Assembly: GCF_012641275.1 (NCBI RefSeq)
Contig: NZ_JABAIA010000002.1
Span: 372,001 to 436,000 of the forward strand
From: Chitinophaga varians
GTDB lineage: Bacteria; Bacteroidota; Bacteroidia; Chitinophagales; Chitinophagaceae
Reading direction: 5' to 3'
Length of the DNA stretch: 64,000 nt
Positions 34,538 to 44,947 of the stretch are shown here, piece after piece. The stretch's first letter is position 1; the number at the start of each line of letters is the position of its first letter. A model generated the notes under the pieces. That model saw only the letters and a program-made list of their open reading frames with translations. It ran no database searches and was not told where the DNA came from. Made by a program: the position numbers and the translations under genes.

Positions 34538-37500
34538 ATGGCTATCAAAAAAGAAAATCGTCCTAAATCAAATTTTAACAGCATCACCATTAGTCTGGCT
34601 TCTCCGGATGTAATCCTGGAGCGTTCATACGGTGAGGTGCTGAAACCTGAAACCATCAACTACCGTACTTACAAGCCGGAACGTGATGGTTTGTTCTGCG
34701 AAAGAATATTCGGGCCTGTAAAGGATTACGAATGCTATTGCGGAAAATATAAACGTATCCGTTATAAAGGTATCGTATGTGACCGCTGTGGGGTGGAAGT
34801 AACGGAGAAAAAAGTACGTCGCGAAAGAATGGGCCACATCCGTCTGGTAGTGCCTGTTGTACATATATGGTATTTCAAATCGCTCCCTAACAAGATCGGT
34901 TACCTGCTGGGAATGTCTTCCAAAAAGCTGGAGACCATCGTTTACTACGAAAGATATGTAGTAATCCAGGCGGGCGCGAAACAGGAAAAAGGAATGAACT
35001 ACGGTGACCTGCTCACTGAAGAAGAATACCTCGACATCCTGGACACCCTGCCTAAAGACAATCAGCTGTTGCCGGATGAAGATCCCAACAAGTTCATTGC
35101 CAAAATGGGTGCTGAAGCGGTGGAAATGATGCTGGCCCGTATTGATCTGGACAGCCTTTCCTACCAGCTGCGTAATCAGGCCGCTACTGAAACTTCCCAG
35201 CAACGTAAAGCGGAAGCGCTGAAACGTCTGAGCGTGGTGGAAGCTTTCCGTGACGCCAACAGCCGCGTAGAAAACCGTCCTGAATGGATGGTGATGCAAT
35301 ATATCCCTGTAGTACCGCCTGAACTGCGTCCGTTAGTGCCGCTGGATGGTGGCCGTTTTGCGTCTTCCGACCTGAACGATCTGTACCGCAGGGTGATCAT
35401 TCGTAACAACCGTCTGAAACGTCTGATCGAAATTAAAGCACCGGAAGTGATCCTGCGTAACGAAAAACGTATGCTGCAGGAAGCGGTGGATTCCCTGTTC
35501 GACAACTCCCGTAAATCCAATGCGGTGAAAGCGGAAGGTGGTCGTGCGCTGAAATCCCTCTCCGATGTGCTGAAAGGTAAACAAGGCCGTTTCCGTCAGA
35601 ACCTCCTCGGTAAACGTGTGGACTACTCCGGTCGTTCCGTTATCGTGGTAGGCCCTGAACTGAAACTGCATGAGTGCGGCCTGCCGAAAGATATGGCTGC
35701 CGAGCTGTTCAAACCGTTTATCATCCGTAAACTGATAGAAAGAGGCATCGTAAAAACCGTGAAATCAGCGAAAAAGCTGGTAGACCGGAAAGAAGCGGTG
35801 GTTTGGGACATCCTGGAAAACGTGCTGAAAGGTCACCCGGTATTGTTAAACCGTGCTCCGACCCTGCACCGTCTGTCTATTCAGGCATTCCAGCCTAAAC
35901 TGGTGGAAGGTAAAGCGATCCAGTTGCACCCGCTCGTGTGTTCTGCGTTCAACGCCGACTTCGATGGTGACCAGATGGCGGTACACGTGCCGTTGAGCAA
36001 TGCTGCTATTCTGGAAGCCCAACTGCTGATGCTGTCTTCCCACAACATCCTCAACCCGCAGAACGGTACGCCGATCACCCTGCCTTCACAGGACATGGTA
36101 CTCGGTCTGTATTACATCACCAAGGGTAAGAAAACCCAGGGCGATGTGGTGGTAAGAGGTGAAGGCAAAGCTTTCTATTCTGCTGAAGAGGTGATCATTG
36201 CACTGAACGAAGACAGAATTGACCTGCACGCTCACATCCGTGTAAAAACCACGGTGAGAACTGCTGAAGGTAACCTGGAGAACAAACTCATCGAAACTAC
36301 CGTAGGCCGCGTACTGTTCAACCAGTTCGTACCGAAGGAAGCAGGTTATGTAAATGCCCTGTTGACGAAGAAGTCACTGCGTGAAATCATCGGTGATATC
36401 ATCAAATACACAGATATTCCAAAAACTGCCAAATTCCTGGACGACATCAAACAATTAGGTTTCCGCATGGCGTTCCGTGGTGGTCTGTCATTTAACATCA
36501 ATGACCTGATCATTCCGGAAGTTAAGCAGGAAATGATTGATGCTGCTGCCGGTGAAGTGGACGAAGTTTGGGACAACTATAACATGGGTCTGATCACCAA
36601 CAACGAACGTTACAACCAGATCATCGATATCTGGTCCCGCGTGGATACCAAGGTGACAGAAACCCTGATCCGTGAACTGGCAACAGACAAACAGGGCTTC
36701 AACTCTGTGTACATGATGCTTGATTCCGGTGCGCGTGGTTCCAAACAGCAGATCAAACAGCTGGCTGGTATCAGGGGTCTGATGGCCAAGCCGCGTAAGA
36801 GTGGTTCTACCGGTTCTGAGATCATCGAAAACCCGGTATTGTCCAACTTTAAGGATGGTCTGAACGTATTGGAATACTTCATCTCTACCCACGGTGCCCG
36901 TAAGGGTCTTGCGGATACGGCGTTGAAAACGGCGGATGCGGGTTACCTGACCCGTCGTCTGGTAGACGTTGCGCAGGACGTGGTGATCAACGAAGAGGAT
37001 TGCGGCACCCTGCGTGGTATTGCGACCGCTGCGTTGAAAGACAACGAAGAGGTGATCGAAACACTGTACGACCGTATCCTGGGCCGTACTTCCCTGCACG
37101 ACGTGTTTGATCCTCACACCGAGGAGCTGCTGGTAAGTGCCGGTGAAGAAATTACCGAGGATATTGCTCATAGAATTGAATCCAGCGCGATCGAAACCGT
37201 AGAGATCCGTTCCGTACTGACTTGCGAAAGCCGTCGTGGCGTGTGCGTGAAATGTTACGGTAAGAACCTCGCTACCGGTTACACTGCACAGCGTGGTGAT
37301 GCGGTAGGTATCATCGCTGCACAGTCCATCGGTGAACCTGGTACACAGTTGACACTGCGTACGTTCCACGTGGGTGGTGTTGCGGGTTCCACTTCCGTTG
37401 AATCCGGCCTCCAGGCTAAATTTGACGGTACTATCCAGTTCGATGGCTTACGTACTACCACCTACGAAAACAACGAAGGTGAGAAAGTACAGGTGGTTAT

Positions 37501-38833
37501 CGGCCGTACCGGTGAGTTGCGTATCATGGACGTGAAAAATGACCGTCTGCTGGTAACCAACAACATTCCTTATGGTTCCACCCTGCTGGTGAAAGACGGA
37601 CAGAAAGTAGCGAAAGGCGACCAGATTTGTACCTGGGACCCATTCAACGCCGTTATCGTGTCCGAAATACCGGGTAACATTCGTTTCGACAGCATCATTG
37701 AAGGTATCACCTTCCGTGAAGAAGCGGACGAACAAACCGGTCACCGCGAGAAAGTGGTTATCGAAACCAAAGACAAAAACAAGATCCCGTCTATCTATGT
37801 AGATGGTAATAAAGAGGTGAAATCTTACAACTTGCCGGTAGGTTCCCACATTGTGATCTCTGAAGGTGATCATGTGAGAGCTGGTCAGGTAATCGTAAAA
37901 ATCCCTCGTATCATTGGTAAACTGCGAGACATCACCGGTGGTCTGCCACGTGTAACTGAGCTGTTTGAAGCACGTAACCCGAGCAACCCTGCCATCGTTT
38001 CTGAAATCGACGGTGTGGTAGCCTTTGGTAACATCAAACGTGGTAACCGTGAGATCATCATCGAAAGCCGTGAAGGTCAGATCAAGAAATACCTGGTGCC
38101 TTTGACCCGTCACATCCTGGTACAGGACGGTGACTTCGTGAAGGCCGGTACTTCCCTGTCTGACGGTTCTACTACTCCTGCAGACATCCTGGCCATTAAA
38201 GGTCCGTTTGCCGTACAGGAATACCTGGTAAATGAAATTCAGGAAGTATACCGTTTACAGGGTGTAAAGATCAACGACAAACACATCGAGGTGATTGTTC
38301 GTCAGATGATGCGCAAAGTAAACATCGAAGATCCCGGAGATACCCGCTTCCTCGAAGGCGATACCGAAGACAGGTTCGACTTCTTCGAAGAGAACGACAT
38401 GATCTTCGATAAGAAAGTGGTAACCGAAGCCGGTGAATCCGCTGTACTGAAAGCTGGTCAGATCGTGACCCTGCGTCAGGTACGTGAGGAAAACTCTCTG
38501 CTGCGCCGCGCCGATAAGAAACTGGTAGAATTCCGTGATGCACAACCGGCTACATCCAGCCCGCTGCTCCAGGGTATTACCAAAGCGTCTCTCGGTACAC
38601 GTAGCTGGATTTCCGCTGCGTCCTTCCAGGAAACCACGAAAGTACTGTCTCAGGCAGCGATCAACGGTAAGATCGACGATATGACCGGTCTGAAGGAAAA
38701 TATCGTTACCGGTCACCTGATCCCTGCTGGTACAGGTCTGCGTGAATTTGAAAACATGATCGTAGGTTCCAAAGAAGAATACGACATCCTGGCATCTTCC
38801 AAAGAAGTGTTCCAGTTTGACGAAGAAGAATAA
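34538..38833 (+). CDS. rpoC: DNA-directed RNA polymerase subunit beta-prime
   Basis: 1431 residues. The N-terminal zinc site (CYCGKY and CDRCGVEV) is intact. The active site [12 protein letters not shown] is present. The second zinc cluster is at [13 protein letters not shown], and the trigger-loop segment reads [16 protein letters not shown]. It is of single-polypeptide form. It ends the ribosomal protein-polymerase transcript at a strong terminator. Confidence 0.99.
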   Translation: MAIKKENRPKSNFNSITISLASPDVILERSYGEVLKPETINYRTYKPERDGLFCERIFGPVKDYECYCGKYKRIRYKGIVCDRCGVEVTEKKVRRERMGHIRLVVPVVHIWYFKSLPNKIGYLLGMSSKKLETIVYYERYVVIQAGAKQEKGMNYGDLLTEEEYLDILDTLPKDNQLLPDEDPNKFIAKMGAEAVEMMLARIDLDSLSYQLRNQAATETSQQRKAEALKRLSVVEAFRDANSRVENRPEWMVMQYIPVVPPELRPLVPLDGGRFASSDLNDLYRRVIIRNNRLKRLIEIKAPEVILRNEKRMLQEAVDSLFDNSRKSNAVKAEGGRALKSLSDVLKGKQGRFRQNLLGKRVDYSGRSVIVVGPELKLHECGLPKDMAAELFKPFIIRKLIERGIVKTVKSAKKLVDRKEAVVWDILENVLKGHPVLLNRAPTLHRLSIQAFQPKLVEGKAIQLHPLVCSAFNADFDGDQMAVHVPLSNAAILEAQLLMLSSHNILNPQNGTPITLPSQDMVLGLYYITKGKKTQGDVVVRGEGKAFYSAEEVIIALNEDRIDLHAHIRVKTTVRTAEGNLENKLIETTVGRVLFNQFVPKEAGYVNALLTKKSLREIIGDIIKYTDIPKTAKFLDDIKQLGFRMAFRGGLSFNINDLIIPEVKQEMIDAAAGEVDEVWDNYNMGLITNNERYNQIIDIWSRVDTKVTETLIRELATDKQGFNSVYMMLDSGARGSKQQIKQLAGIRGLMAKPRKSGSTGSEIIENPVLSNFKDGLNVLEYFISTHGARKGLADTALKTADAGYLTRRLVDVAQDVVINEEDCGTLRGIATAALKDNEEVIETLYDRILGRTSLHDVFDPHTEELLVSAGEEITEDIAHRIESSAIETVEIRSVLTCESRRGVCVKCYGKNLATGYTAQRGDAVGIIAAQSIGEPGTQLTLRTFHVGGVAGSTSVESGLQAKFDGTIQFDGLRTTTYENNEGEKVQVVIGRTGELRIMDVKNDRLLVTNNIPYGSTLLVKDGQKVAKGDQICTWDPFNAVIVSEIPGNIRFDSIIEGITFREEADEQTGHREKVVIETKDKNKIPSIYVDGNKEVKSYNLPVGSHIVISEGDHVRAGQVIVKIPRIIGKLRDITGGLPRVTELFEARNPSNPAIVSEIDGVVAFGNIKRGNREIIIESREGQIKKYLVPLTRHILVQDGDFVKAGTSLSDGSTTPADILAIKGPFAVQEYLVNEIQEVYRLQGVKINDKHIEVIVRQMMRKVNIEDPGDTRFLEGDTEDRFDFFEENDMIFDKKVVTEAGESAVLKAGQIVTLRQVREENSLLRRADKKLVEFRDAQPATSSPLLQGITKASLGTRSWISAASFQETTKVLSQAAINGKIDDMTGLKENIVTGHLIPAGTGLREFENMIVGSKEEYDILASSKEVFQFDEEE

Positions 38834-38870
38834 ATTGTTCCCCGGGCTGAAACCCAGGGCCACAAGATAA

Positions 38871-38918
38871 AAGAGGAAGCCCTCATTGATGAAAATCGAT
38901 GAGGGCTTCTTCTTTTTT
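38871..38918 (+). terminator. rho-independent terminator after rpoC
   Basis: A 20-bp stem (arms 38871-38890 and 38895-38914, core GAAGCCCTCATTGAT) with loop GAAA and a long T-run. Confidence 0.93.
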
Positions 38919-38957
38919 AGTACTTTACATCCGGTTTTAAAAACGATCCGGAAATTC

Positions 38958-39650
38958 ATGAAAAAACTGCTTATTGTAGTATTGGGATGGCTGATAGTGA
39001 TGACGGCCTGTAAGAAAAATAGTGATTCTGCCATTCCTGTGACCTCTTCCAGCTTTATGTTTTTTAATGGCGTCCCGGACAAAGCCTATGATATCTGGTT
39101 GGATAGCGCCAAAGTGGGGTCTAAGGTCATTTTTGGACAGCATACCCCTTATCAGTCTATGCGGGCGCAATTGTATACCATCTACATGGTGGACACAAGC
39201 AATCCGCGCGATACAATTCGGGTGGGGCAAATCAATCTGCGTAACAAACGTTTTTTCTCGGCTTACCTGGGATATGACTCTGCCAATAAAGTGCTTGCAT
39301 TCCGTACCCTGGAAGACGACCTGAACCCTCCGGCGGCGGCAGACAGTATGAAACTCCGGGTGATAAGCCTCAATTACGCCTTCCGGTCTAACGGGCAGGC
39401 CGTTACGATGGACCTGTTTTCCCAAAACAACAAGTTCTTCAGGGGGCTTGGATTTATGCAGTTCACCCAGTACATCACACTGTTTGGGGACAGTACCTAT
39501 CATTTTAATTTCCGGCCAACTGATGACACCACTGCTATTCCCAACAAGCTTGATTTTCCGTCACAACACGGGAAGGTCTATACGCTGATCACTATTGGCA
39601 ATACGTTGAGTTCGGACAAGTTCAAGACCTTCACGATCACCCATAATTAA
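38958..39650 (+). CDS. DUF4397-like lipoprotein
   Basis: 230 residues. Lipoprotein signal with lipobox-like MTAC and KKN following (Cys at about 18). The FFNGVPDKAYDIWLDSAKV opening of the mature part resembles DUF4397 repeats, which are surface or periplasmic beta-sandwich domains of unknown function. No catalytic motif. It stands alone between two terminated units. Confidence 0.65.
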   Translation: MKKLLIVVLGWLIVMTACKKNSDSAIPVTSSSFMFFNGVPDKAYDIWLDSAKVGSKVIFGQHTPYQSMRAQLYTIYMVDTSNPRDTIRVGQINLRNKRFFSAYLGYDSANKVLAFRTLEDDLNPPAAADSMKLRVISLNYAFRSNGQAVTMDLFSQNNKFFRGLGFMQFTQYITLFGDSTYHFNFRPTDDTTAIPNKLDFPSQHGKVYTLITIGNTLSSDKFKTFTITHN

Positions 39651-39708
39651 CAGGAAAAGGGCTGTAGCGCTCCAGGCTGTAGCAAAAAGCTTCGTTAAAA
39701 ATGGGAAT

Positions 39709-39726
39709 CCGGATTTGAAAATCCGG
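39709..39726. promoter_or_regulatory. palindrome upstream of the OmpH-like gene
   Basis: CCGGATT-TGAA-AATCCGG is a perfect 7-bp inverted repeat 64 bp before the ATG at 39790. It could be an operator or part of a weak terminator for the preceding gene. Confidence 0.35.
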
Positions 39727-39789
39727 TAAAAGCTTTATTTTAGCCCTTCAATTTTAAAACCTTAAAAGGAGTTAAATCTACCTATCAAC

Positions 39790-40404
39790 ATGCGCACTTG
39801 TAAACAATTCGTGTCAAAAGGATTATTGGCGGCATTAGCAGCCGGTTTATTTATGGCCTGCAACGGCAACAAGGCTGGCAACAATGCGCCTGCCGCCACT
39901 CCCGCAGCAGGTACTAACGCTCCGGCAGCGGGTTTCAAAATTGCTTACGTAGACCTGGATTCTCTGGAAGCGCATTTTGAATATTTCAAACAAAAGAAGT
40001 CCGAACTGGAGCAGAAGCAACAGGGTATGGACAACCAGCTGAAAGCCAAGGCCAGGGCTTTGCAGGCAGAATATCAGGACTTGCAGCGCAAGGCTTCCAC
40101 GCTCACACAGGAGCAGGGTGAGGCCGCACAACGCTCCCTGATGGCCAAACAACAACAACTGGAGCAGGAAGCACAGAACATGCGTGCGGAATATGCCCAG
40201 AACGAAACCAAATTCAACGAAGAGCTGCAGAAGCGACTGGACGATTTCCTGAAATCCTTCAATGCTGACAAACGCTATTCTTATATCTTCTCTTACCGTA
40301 CCGGTCAGAGCAACATTTTGTATGCGGACCCTGCATTCGACGTGACTGCTGATGTGATCAAAGGCATGAATGAGAAAGGCGCTGAAGCACCCGCTGCCAA
40401 ATAA
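39790..40404 (+). CDS. OmpH/Skp-like lipoprotein chaperone
   Basis: 204 residues. A lipobox (LFMAC, Cys at about 24) is followed by an Ala/Pro-rich linker, then FKIAYVDLDSLEAHFEYF, the OmpH/Skp start. A long Gln/Glu/Lys coiled coil (about 70-150) forms the tentacle helices. Skp-type proteins hold unfolded outer-membrane proteins in the periplasm. The lipid anchor is a Bacteroidota variant. Confidence 0.85.
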   Translation: MRTCKQFVSKGLLAALAAGLFMACNGNKAGNNAPAATPAAGTNAPAAGFKIAYVDLDSLEAHFEYFKQKKSELEQKQQGMDNQLKAKARALQAEYQDLQRKASTLTQEQGEAAQRSLMAKQQQLEQEAQNMRAEYAQNETKFNEELQKRLDDFLKSFNADKRYSYIFSYRTGQSNILYADPAFDVTADVIKGMNEKGAEAPAAK

Positions 40405-40447
40405 AGAAAATAACAGGCAAACATTAAAAAAATTGTCTACCTTATAG

Positions 40448-40478
40448 TCCCGGTTCCCCAAAAGAGCCGGGATTTTTT
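40448..40478 (+). terminator. rho-independent terminator after the OmpH-like gene
   Basis: Arms 40448-40456 and 40464-40472 (TCCCGGTTC with GAGCCGGGA) followed by six T. It lies 16 bp before the permease start. Confidence 0.88.
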
Positions 40479-40493
40479 AATTTCTACCGTTAT

Positions 40494-41939
40494 ATGGACA
40501 TCAACCAAAACAATTCATTTAAGCCTACGCTTGGCTTATTAGACGCCACCATGATAGTAGCCGGTTCCATGATAGGTTCCGGTATTTTTATTGTTACTGC
40601 AGAAATAGCCCGTAGTGTGGGCGGCGCCGGATGGGTTACCGCCATGTGGGTATTAGCGGGCGTGGTTACGCTTATTGCGGCACTCAGTTACGGTGAGTTA
40701 TCCGGCATGTTTCCCAAAGCAGGCGGACAATACGTATACCTGCGGGAGGCTTACAATCCTTTCATCGCCTTTTTATTTGGATGGACGCAGTTCGGTGTTA
40801 TCCAGACCGGCACCATCGCCGCTGTGGCTGTGGCTTTCGCCAAGTTTACCGCTTACCTGATACCGGGATTCAGCGAGAAAAATATTCTCTTGTCATTCAA
40901 TGCGGAGCTAAAGCCCATATTCCAGATATCGGCTGCGCAGCTGGTGGCGATCGTTTCCATCATCCTGCTCACGTATATCAATACACGTGGCGTAAAACAC
41001 GGCAAAGTGATACAGACCGTGTTTACATTGGCCAAACTCTTGTCCCTCTTTGGTTTGATCGTTTTTGGCCTGTTGCTGGGCGCTAAAGCAGAGATCTGGA
41101 ATGCTAACTGGCAGGACCCGTGGAACCATTTTTCCATGGAGGCCGTAAATGGGGACACTATCATCAAGTCCTTGTCAGGGTTGGCTTTCTTTGGTGCTAT
41201 CGCCGTATCCATGAAAGGGTCTTTGTTTTCCAGCGATGCGTGGAACAACGTGACCTTTATTGCCGCTGAGATTAAGAACCCCGCCAAAAATATTGGCCGT
41301 TCGTTGTTTCTGGGCACCCTGATCGTGACTATTATTTATGTAAGCTGCAACCTGATGTACCTGGCGGTATTGCCGCTGCATGACATCGCTTTCGCCGCCA
41401 ATGACAGGGTAGGCGTAGCAGCGGCTGAAAAGATCTTTGGCGGCATTGGTTCCGGTATTATCGCCGTGATGATCATGATTTCCACTTTCGGCTGCAATAA
41501 CGGGCTGATCCTGTCCGGCGCCCGTATATATTATACGATGGCGCAGGATGGACTGTTTTTCCGCAAAGCCGGAGAGCTGAACAAAAACGCTGTGCCCGCC
41601 CGCGGGTTGTGGATACAGTGCTTCTGGGCATCGTTGCTGTGCCTTACCGGCCGCTACAACGACTTGCTGGCGTTGGTGATATTCGGGGTGCTGATCTTTT
41701 ATGTGCTGACCATTCTGGGCATTTTTATCCTGAGAAAGAAGCGTCCTGAACTGGAAAGGCCTTATAAAGCCATCGGTTATCCGGTGCTGCCGATGATATA
41801 TGTAATAGTGGCGCTTTCACTGGCGGCACTGCTGCTGATTTTCGAAACTAACTACACTTTGCCTGGTCTGGGGATTATTTTATTGGGTATTCCCCTGTAT
41901 TTTCTGGCCATGAGAAGCAAGGGAAAAGCGCTCTCCTAG
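40494..41939 (+). CDS. APC-family amino acid permease
   Basis: 481 residues, about twelve membrane helices. The first-helix substrate motif GSMIGSGIF is intact. KAGGQYVYLREAYNP and the SSDAWNNVTFIAAEIKNPAKNIGRS signature place it in the LAT/amino acid-polyamine-organocation group, which exchanges or imports amino acids. The exact substrate is unknown. It is followed by a perfect 11-bp terminator stem. Confidence 0.9.
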   Translation: MDINQNNSFKPTLGLLDATMIVAGSMIGSGIFIVTAEIARSVGGAGWVTAMWVLAGVVTLIAALSYGELSGMFPKAGGQYVYLREAYNPFIAFLFGWTQFGVIQTGTIAAVAVAFAKFTAYLIPGFSEKNILLSFNAELKPIFQISAAQLVAIVSIILLTYINTRGVKHGKVIQTVFTLAKLLSLFGLIVFGLLLGAKAEIWNANWQDPWNHFSMEAVNGDTIIKSLSGLAFFGAIAVSMKGSLFSSDAWNNVTFIAAEIKNPAKNIGRSLFLGTLIVTIIYVSCNLMYLAVLPLHDIAFAANDRVGVAAAEKIFGGIGSGIIAVMIMISTFGCNNGLILSGARIYYTMAQDGLFFRKAGELNKNAVPARGLWIQCFWASLLCLTGRYNDLLALVIFGVLIFYVLTILGIFILRKKRPELERPYKAIGYPVLPMIYVIVALSLAALLLIFETNYTLPGLGIILLGIPLYFLAMRSKGKALS

Positions 41940-41991
41940 CTAAAAAGGACAACAAAAAGGAAAATTTAACACGAACGTTGTATAAGATTTC

Positions 41992-42027
41992 GGGGCCACT
42001 GCGGTTTTATTAGCAGTGGCCCCTCTT
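41992..42027 (+). terminator. rho-independent terminator after the permease gene
   Basis: Perfect 11-bp stem (41992-42002 and 42013-42023, GGGGCCACTGC/GCAGTGGCCCC), weak T-tail. Confidence 0.8.
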
Positions 42028-42150
42028 AATTTGCACTAAGACAATTGGACGGACTTGTGGAGTTGGACCCTACTGGATTGCAGAAAACCCTATAGCAAAA
42101 AAAGCTAGAAAAAAAATGGCATTGCCACATCACAACGGAGTAAACGCTGC

Positions 42151-42339
42151 ATGCAGCATCAGTTTTTATTGAACTATGAAATGTATGCCCTGGAGTATTT
42201 GTTAGACAGTTGTATGTTATTTTATGGACCCTCAAATAATATAAGCCATCGGAGTATTATATATATTTCTACATCTAAAGAAATTACCAGAAAAATATTT
42301 ATTGCCAACAATGGTGTTCTATGGACATCATTCTCATAG
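42151..42339 (+). CDS. candidate 62-residue ORF, unrecognised
   Basis: ATG at 42151. The product begins MQHQFLLNYEMYALEYLLDS and ends NNGVLWTSFS. It is AT-rich, unlike the surrounding genes, and overlaps the next small ORF by 19 bases. No family recognised. It may be a foreign or decayed gene. Confidence 0.3.
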   Translation: MQHQFLLNYEMYALEYLLDSCMLFYGPSNNISHRSIIYISTSKEITRKIFIANNGVLWTSFS

Positions 42340-42431
42340 AGTATGAAAAATATCAGGCGATAGAAAGGTATCTCAACCCCAAGATAACCATTAAAAGCCT
42401 ACACGATTTGCATTCTCGAACATTCACATGA
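42321..42431 (+). CDS. candidate 36-residue ORF, unrecognised
   Basis: ATG at 42321, TGA at 42429. The product starts MDIILIEYEKYQAIERYLN. A good terminator begins 15 bp after its stop, so a transcript ends here. The ORF itself has no known relatives that I recognise. Confidence 0.3.
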   Translation: MDIILIEYEKYQAIERYLNPKITIKSLHDLHSRTFT

Positions 42432-42445
42432 CAATCTTTTACAAC

Positions 42446-42478
42446 AAGCGTATGGTCTCTACCATGCGCTTCTTTTTT
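42446..42478 (+). terminator. terminator closing the small-ORF unit
   Basis: Arms 42446-42456 and 42461-42471 (AAGCGTATGGT with ACCATGCGCTT), loop CTCT, then CTTTTTTA. Confidence 0.8.
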
Positions 42479-42479
42479 A

Positions 42480-42572
42480 TTTTGATATTGGATTATTTGA
42501 TTATTCAGCTATTGGATGGACAGAGGCTTGTTTAAAATATTCAAATGATTAAATAATTAAATAATCAAATGA
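42480..42572. repeat. two octamer-phased arrays before the DUF4254 gene
   Basis: 42480-42519 splits into TTTTGATA, TTGGATTA, TTTGATTA, TTCAGCTA, TTGGATGG. 42541-42572 splits into TCAAATGA, TTAAATAA, TTAAATAA, TCAAATGA. Both keep an exact 8-bp phase. Confidence 0.55.
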
Positions 42573-42588
42573 TGGTTATTTTTGCAGC

Positions 42589-43194
42589 ATGTTTACAACC
42601 ACCTCCAACAGTATATTTGACCGGAGCATACAGGATTATCACCGGTACAATGATGTGCATCAGGCTATCAGCAATCCCTATGAAAAAAGCAGCATCGAGC
42701 ATTTGCTGTATATGAAAAACTGGATCGACACTGTACAATGGCATCTGGAAGATATTATCCGTGATCCGCAGATCAACCCCGTAGAGGCGCTGGAAATCAA
42801 GCGGTGGATTGACCGTTCCAACCAGGAACGCACCGATGTGGTAGAGTATATTGACAGTTATTTCCTGGAGCAGTATAAAGACATTAAACCAGCCGCAGAT
42901 GCGGTTATCAATACAGAGAGCCCGGCGTGGGCGATAGACCGCTTGTCTATCCTGGCATTGAAAATATATCATATGCAGGAAGAGGCCACCCGTGCTGACG
43001 CCACACCGGAGCATCGCGAGGCATGTCAGCGTAAGCTGAACATCCTGCTGGAACAGCGCACAGACCTGAGCACTGCGATAGAAACGCTGCTGGCAGACAT
43101 TGCAGCAGGCAGAAAGTACATGAAAGTGTACAAGCAGATGAAGATGTATAACGATCCTTCACTGAACCCTGTGTTATACAAGGGGGAAAAATAA
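42589..43194 (+). CDS. DUF4254 family protein
   Basis: 201 residues, all-helical and soluble. Family segments visible are HRYNDVHQAISNPYEKSSIEHLLYMKNWIDTVQWHLEDIIR (in parts) and DRLSILALKIYHMQEEATR. DUF4254 genes are commonly found beside family 9 glycosyltransferase genes in Bacteroidota, as here (9 bp apart). A role in lipopolysaccharide or surface glycan assembly is likely by context only. Confidence 0.85.
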   Translation: MFTTTSNSIFDRSIQDYHRYNDVHQAISNPYEKSSIEHLLYMKNWIDTVQWHLEDIIRDPQINPVEALEIKRWIDRSNQERTDVVEYIDSYFLEQYKDIKPAADAVINTESPAWAIDRLSILALKIYHMQEEATRADATPEHREACQRKLNILLEQRTDLSTAIETLLADIAAGRKYMKVYKQMKMYNDPSLNPVLYKGEK

Positions 43195-43203
43195 CCGGCT
43201 TCC

Positions 43204-44244
43204 TTGGCAATTACTACCACTATACTGGTCACCCGTTTATCCGCCCTTGGAGACGTAGCGATGACCATACCGGTCATGAAACAGGTACTGGATGAAAATC
43301 CGCAGGTACAGATCATTTTTGTGACCAACAAAAACTGGGGTGCCCTGTGTGCAGGGATTCCGCGGCTGGTATTTTTTCCGGCCGATGTAAAGGGAGCGCA
43401 TAAAGGCGTGCCCGGATTGTACCGGCTGTTCCGCAGTATCAGCCGCCAGTACCGGATTGATGCCGTAGCTGACCTGCATAATGTGCTGCGGTCGCGGATC
43501 GTGCGTACTTTTTTCCGCCTGACAGGCAAGCCGGTAGCGGCTATCGACAAGGGGCGTGCAGGTAAAAAAGCGCTTACCAGGAAGGAAAACAAGATTTTAG
43601 AGCCACAAACCAGCACTATAGAGCGTTATGCGATCGTTTTCCGGCAGCTGGGCCTGCATTGTACAATGGGCACACAACCGGTATTTGCGCCACAGCCGCT
43701 TCCGGAGCGGGTATTGGCTGTTACCGGCGTCAAAGACGCCCGGTCATGGATAGGACTGGCACCCTTTGCCACCTACCGGGAGAAAATGTACCCGCTGGCC
43801 AAAATGGAAATGGCGCTGGCAGCCCTGGTTAAAGGCGGGACCTGCCGCGTATTGCTTTTTGGCGGCGGCAAGGCAGAAGTGGAGCAGCTGAATGAGCTGG
43901 CGGCACGTTATCCACAGGCTATGTCCGTTGCCGGCTGTTTTACGCTGGAAGAGGAACTGGCGCTTATCAGCCAGCTGGATTTGATGATCAGCATGGATTC
44001 TGCCAATATGCATCTGGCCTCCCTGTATGGGGTGAAAGTGGTTTCCGTATGGGGCGCTACCCATCCATATGCCGGTTTTATGGGCTATGGACAGTCTGAG
44101 CAGCATGCTGTACAGATCACAGATCTGACTTGCCGGCCGTGTTCTGTTTTTGGCAATAAACCCTGCTTCAGAGGCGATCATGCCTGCATGGAATGGATCA
44201 AGCCGGAACAAATAACAGAAAAAGTAATAGGTCTTATCCGTTAA
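43204..44244 (+). CDS. glycosyltransferase family 9 (heptosyltransferase-like)
   Basis: 346 residues, GT-B fold. N-terminal LVTRLSALGDVAMTIPVMKQV is the family start, and the donor-binding half has MDSANMHLASLYGVKVVSVWGATHP. Heptosyltransferases build the lipopolysaccharide core. A TTG at 43204 must be the start, because the first in-frame ATG would remove the RLSALGD motif. It is coupled to the DUF4254 gene and followed by tRNA-Gln. Confidence 0.88.
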   Translation: MAITTTILVTRLSALGDVAMTIPVMKQVLDENPQVQIIFVTNKNWGALCAGIPRLVFFPADVKGAHKGVPGLYRLFRSISRQYRIDAVADLHNVLRSRIVRTFFRLTGKPVAAIDKGRAGKKALTRKENKILEPQTSTIERYAIVFRQLGLHCTMGTQPVFAPQPLPERVLAVTGVKDARSWIGLAPFATYREKMYPLAKMEMALAALVKGGTCRVLLFGGGKAEVEQLNELAARYPQAMSVAGCFTLEEELALISQLDLMISMDSANMHLASLYGVKVVSVWGATHPYAGFMGYGQSEQHAVQITDLTCRPCSVFGNKPCFRGDHACMEWIKPEQITEKVIGLIR

Positions 44245-44298
44245 GAAGCTTTACCACATTGGATTTAGAAGGATATTTTAAAAATATTGCAAGTTTTT

Positions 44299-44328
44299 TT
44301 TGCAGAAATAAAAAAAGTTATACTTTTG
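44299..44328 (+). promoter_or_regulatory. promoter of tRNA-Gln copy 1
   Basis: TTTG (44299-44302), 18 bp, TACTTTTG (44321-44328), 22 bp before the tRNA. Confidence 0.65.
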
Positions 44329-44350
44329 CCATCCCAAACAACGGAGTGAT

Positions 44351-44421
44351 TGCCCAATAGTATAATGGTAGTACGACAGATTTTGGTTCTGTTTGTCTTG
44401 GTTCGAATCCAGGTTGGGCAA
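44351..44421 (+). tRNA. tRNA-Gln (anticodon TTG), copy 1
   Basis: Acceptor TGCCCAA pairs with TTGGGCA. Anticodon loop TTTTGGT on stem ACAGA/TCTGT. No encoded CCA. The 83-base stretch 44346-44428 is identical to that around the second copy at 58983. Confidence 0.94.
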
Positions 44422-44423
44422 CA

Positions 44424-44466
44424 AAAAACGAGAAAACCCGCTCATTGAGCGGGTTTTCTCGTTTTT
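44424..44466. terminator. terminator between tRNA-Gln and hxlR-type gene
   Basis: Perfect 21-bp palindrome with a single central base, A-run left and T-run right, serving both convergent units. Confidence 0.92.
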
Positions 44467-44469
44467 GCA

Positions 44470-44829
44470 TTATAGTTGATATGTCTGACTGTTTTTATTC
44501 TCTTTTTCAATTTGCCGGTCTCCCCATTGTCTGAGATATTCTATAAAAGGAATTAACTCTCTCCCTGTTTCTGTCAATGAATATTCTACTTTGGGAGGTA
44601 CTTCGTGATAGACTTTTCTATTGATTAAATTGTCCGTTTCCAATTCCCGTAAAGTCTGCGTCAGCATCTTTGTGGTAACATCACAAAGTATCCGTTTGAG
44701 CGCGCCATAGCGTAATGTCTTATGTTCATGCAAATACCAGAGTATCCTGCCCTTATATTTTCCTCCTATGCGCCTGAAAGCATAATCAACTGAACAAGTC
44801 GGCTGACAGGTTTCTGATTTATTTTCCAT
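44470..44829 (-). CDS. HxlR-family transcriptional regulator
   Basis: 119 residues. Winged-helix core with CSVDYAFRRIGGKYKGRILWYL, LRYGALKRIL and MLTQTLRELETDNLINRKVY, as in HxlR/YodB. Cysteines near the N-terminus (ETCQPTCSVD) could sense thiol stress, as in YodB; this is inferred. It is divergent from an SDR gene, the usual arrangement of regulator and target. Confidence 0.9.
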   Translation of the reverse strand: MENKSETCQPTCSVDYAFRRIGGKYKGRILWYLHEHKTLRYGALKRILCDVTTKMLTQTLRELETDNLINRKVYHEVPPKVEYSLTETGRELIPFIEYLRQWGDRQIEKENKNSQTYQL

Positions 44830-44882
44830 ACAACTAGTTCATTATCAGTAATAGATTCTTTTTGGATACTAAGATACAAAAA

Positions 44883-44922
44883 AGTACATACTTGCCTTGA
44901 AGGTACTAGTCCTATACTTTTG
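44883..44922 (+). promoter_or_regulatory. promoter of the SDR gene with putative HxlR operator
   Basis: AGTAC (44883-44887) and GTACT (44903-44907) form an inverted repeat with 15-bp spacing that brackets the -33 region. TACTTTTG (44915-44922) is a good -7 element. Confidence 0.45.
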
Positions 44923-44947
44923 CTTCAAACATTTAAATCACTAGAAT

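Larger units (their letters stand above)
41940..42588. other. 649-bp AT-rich region between the permease and DUF4254 genes
   Basis: Holds the permease terminator, a short unit with two small ORFs (42151-42339 and 42321-42431) closed by its own terminator, then octamer arrays up to the DUF4254 start. Base composition is clearly more AT-rich than the neighbours. Confidence 0.6.
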
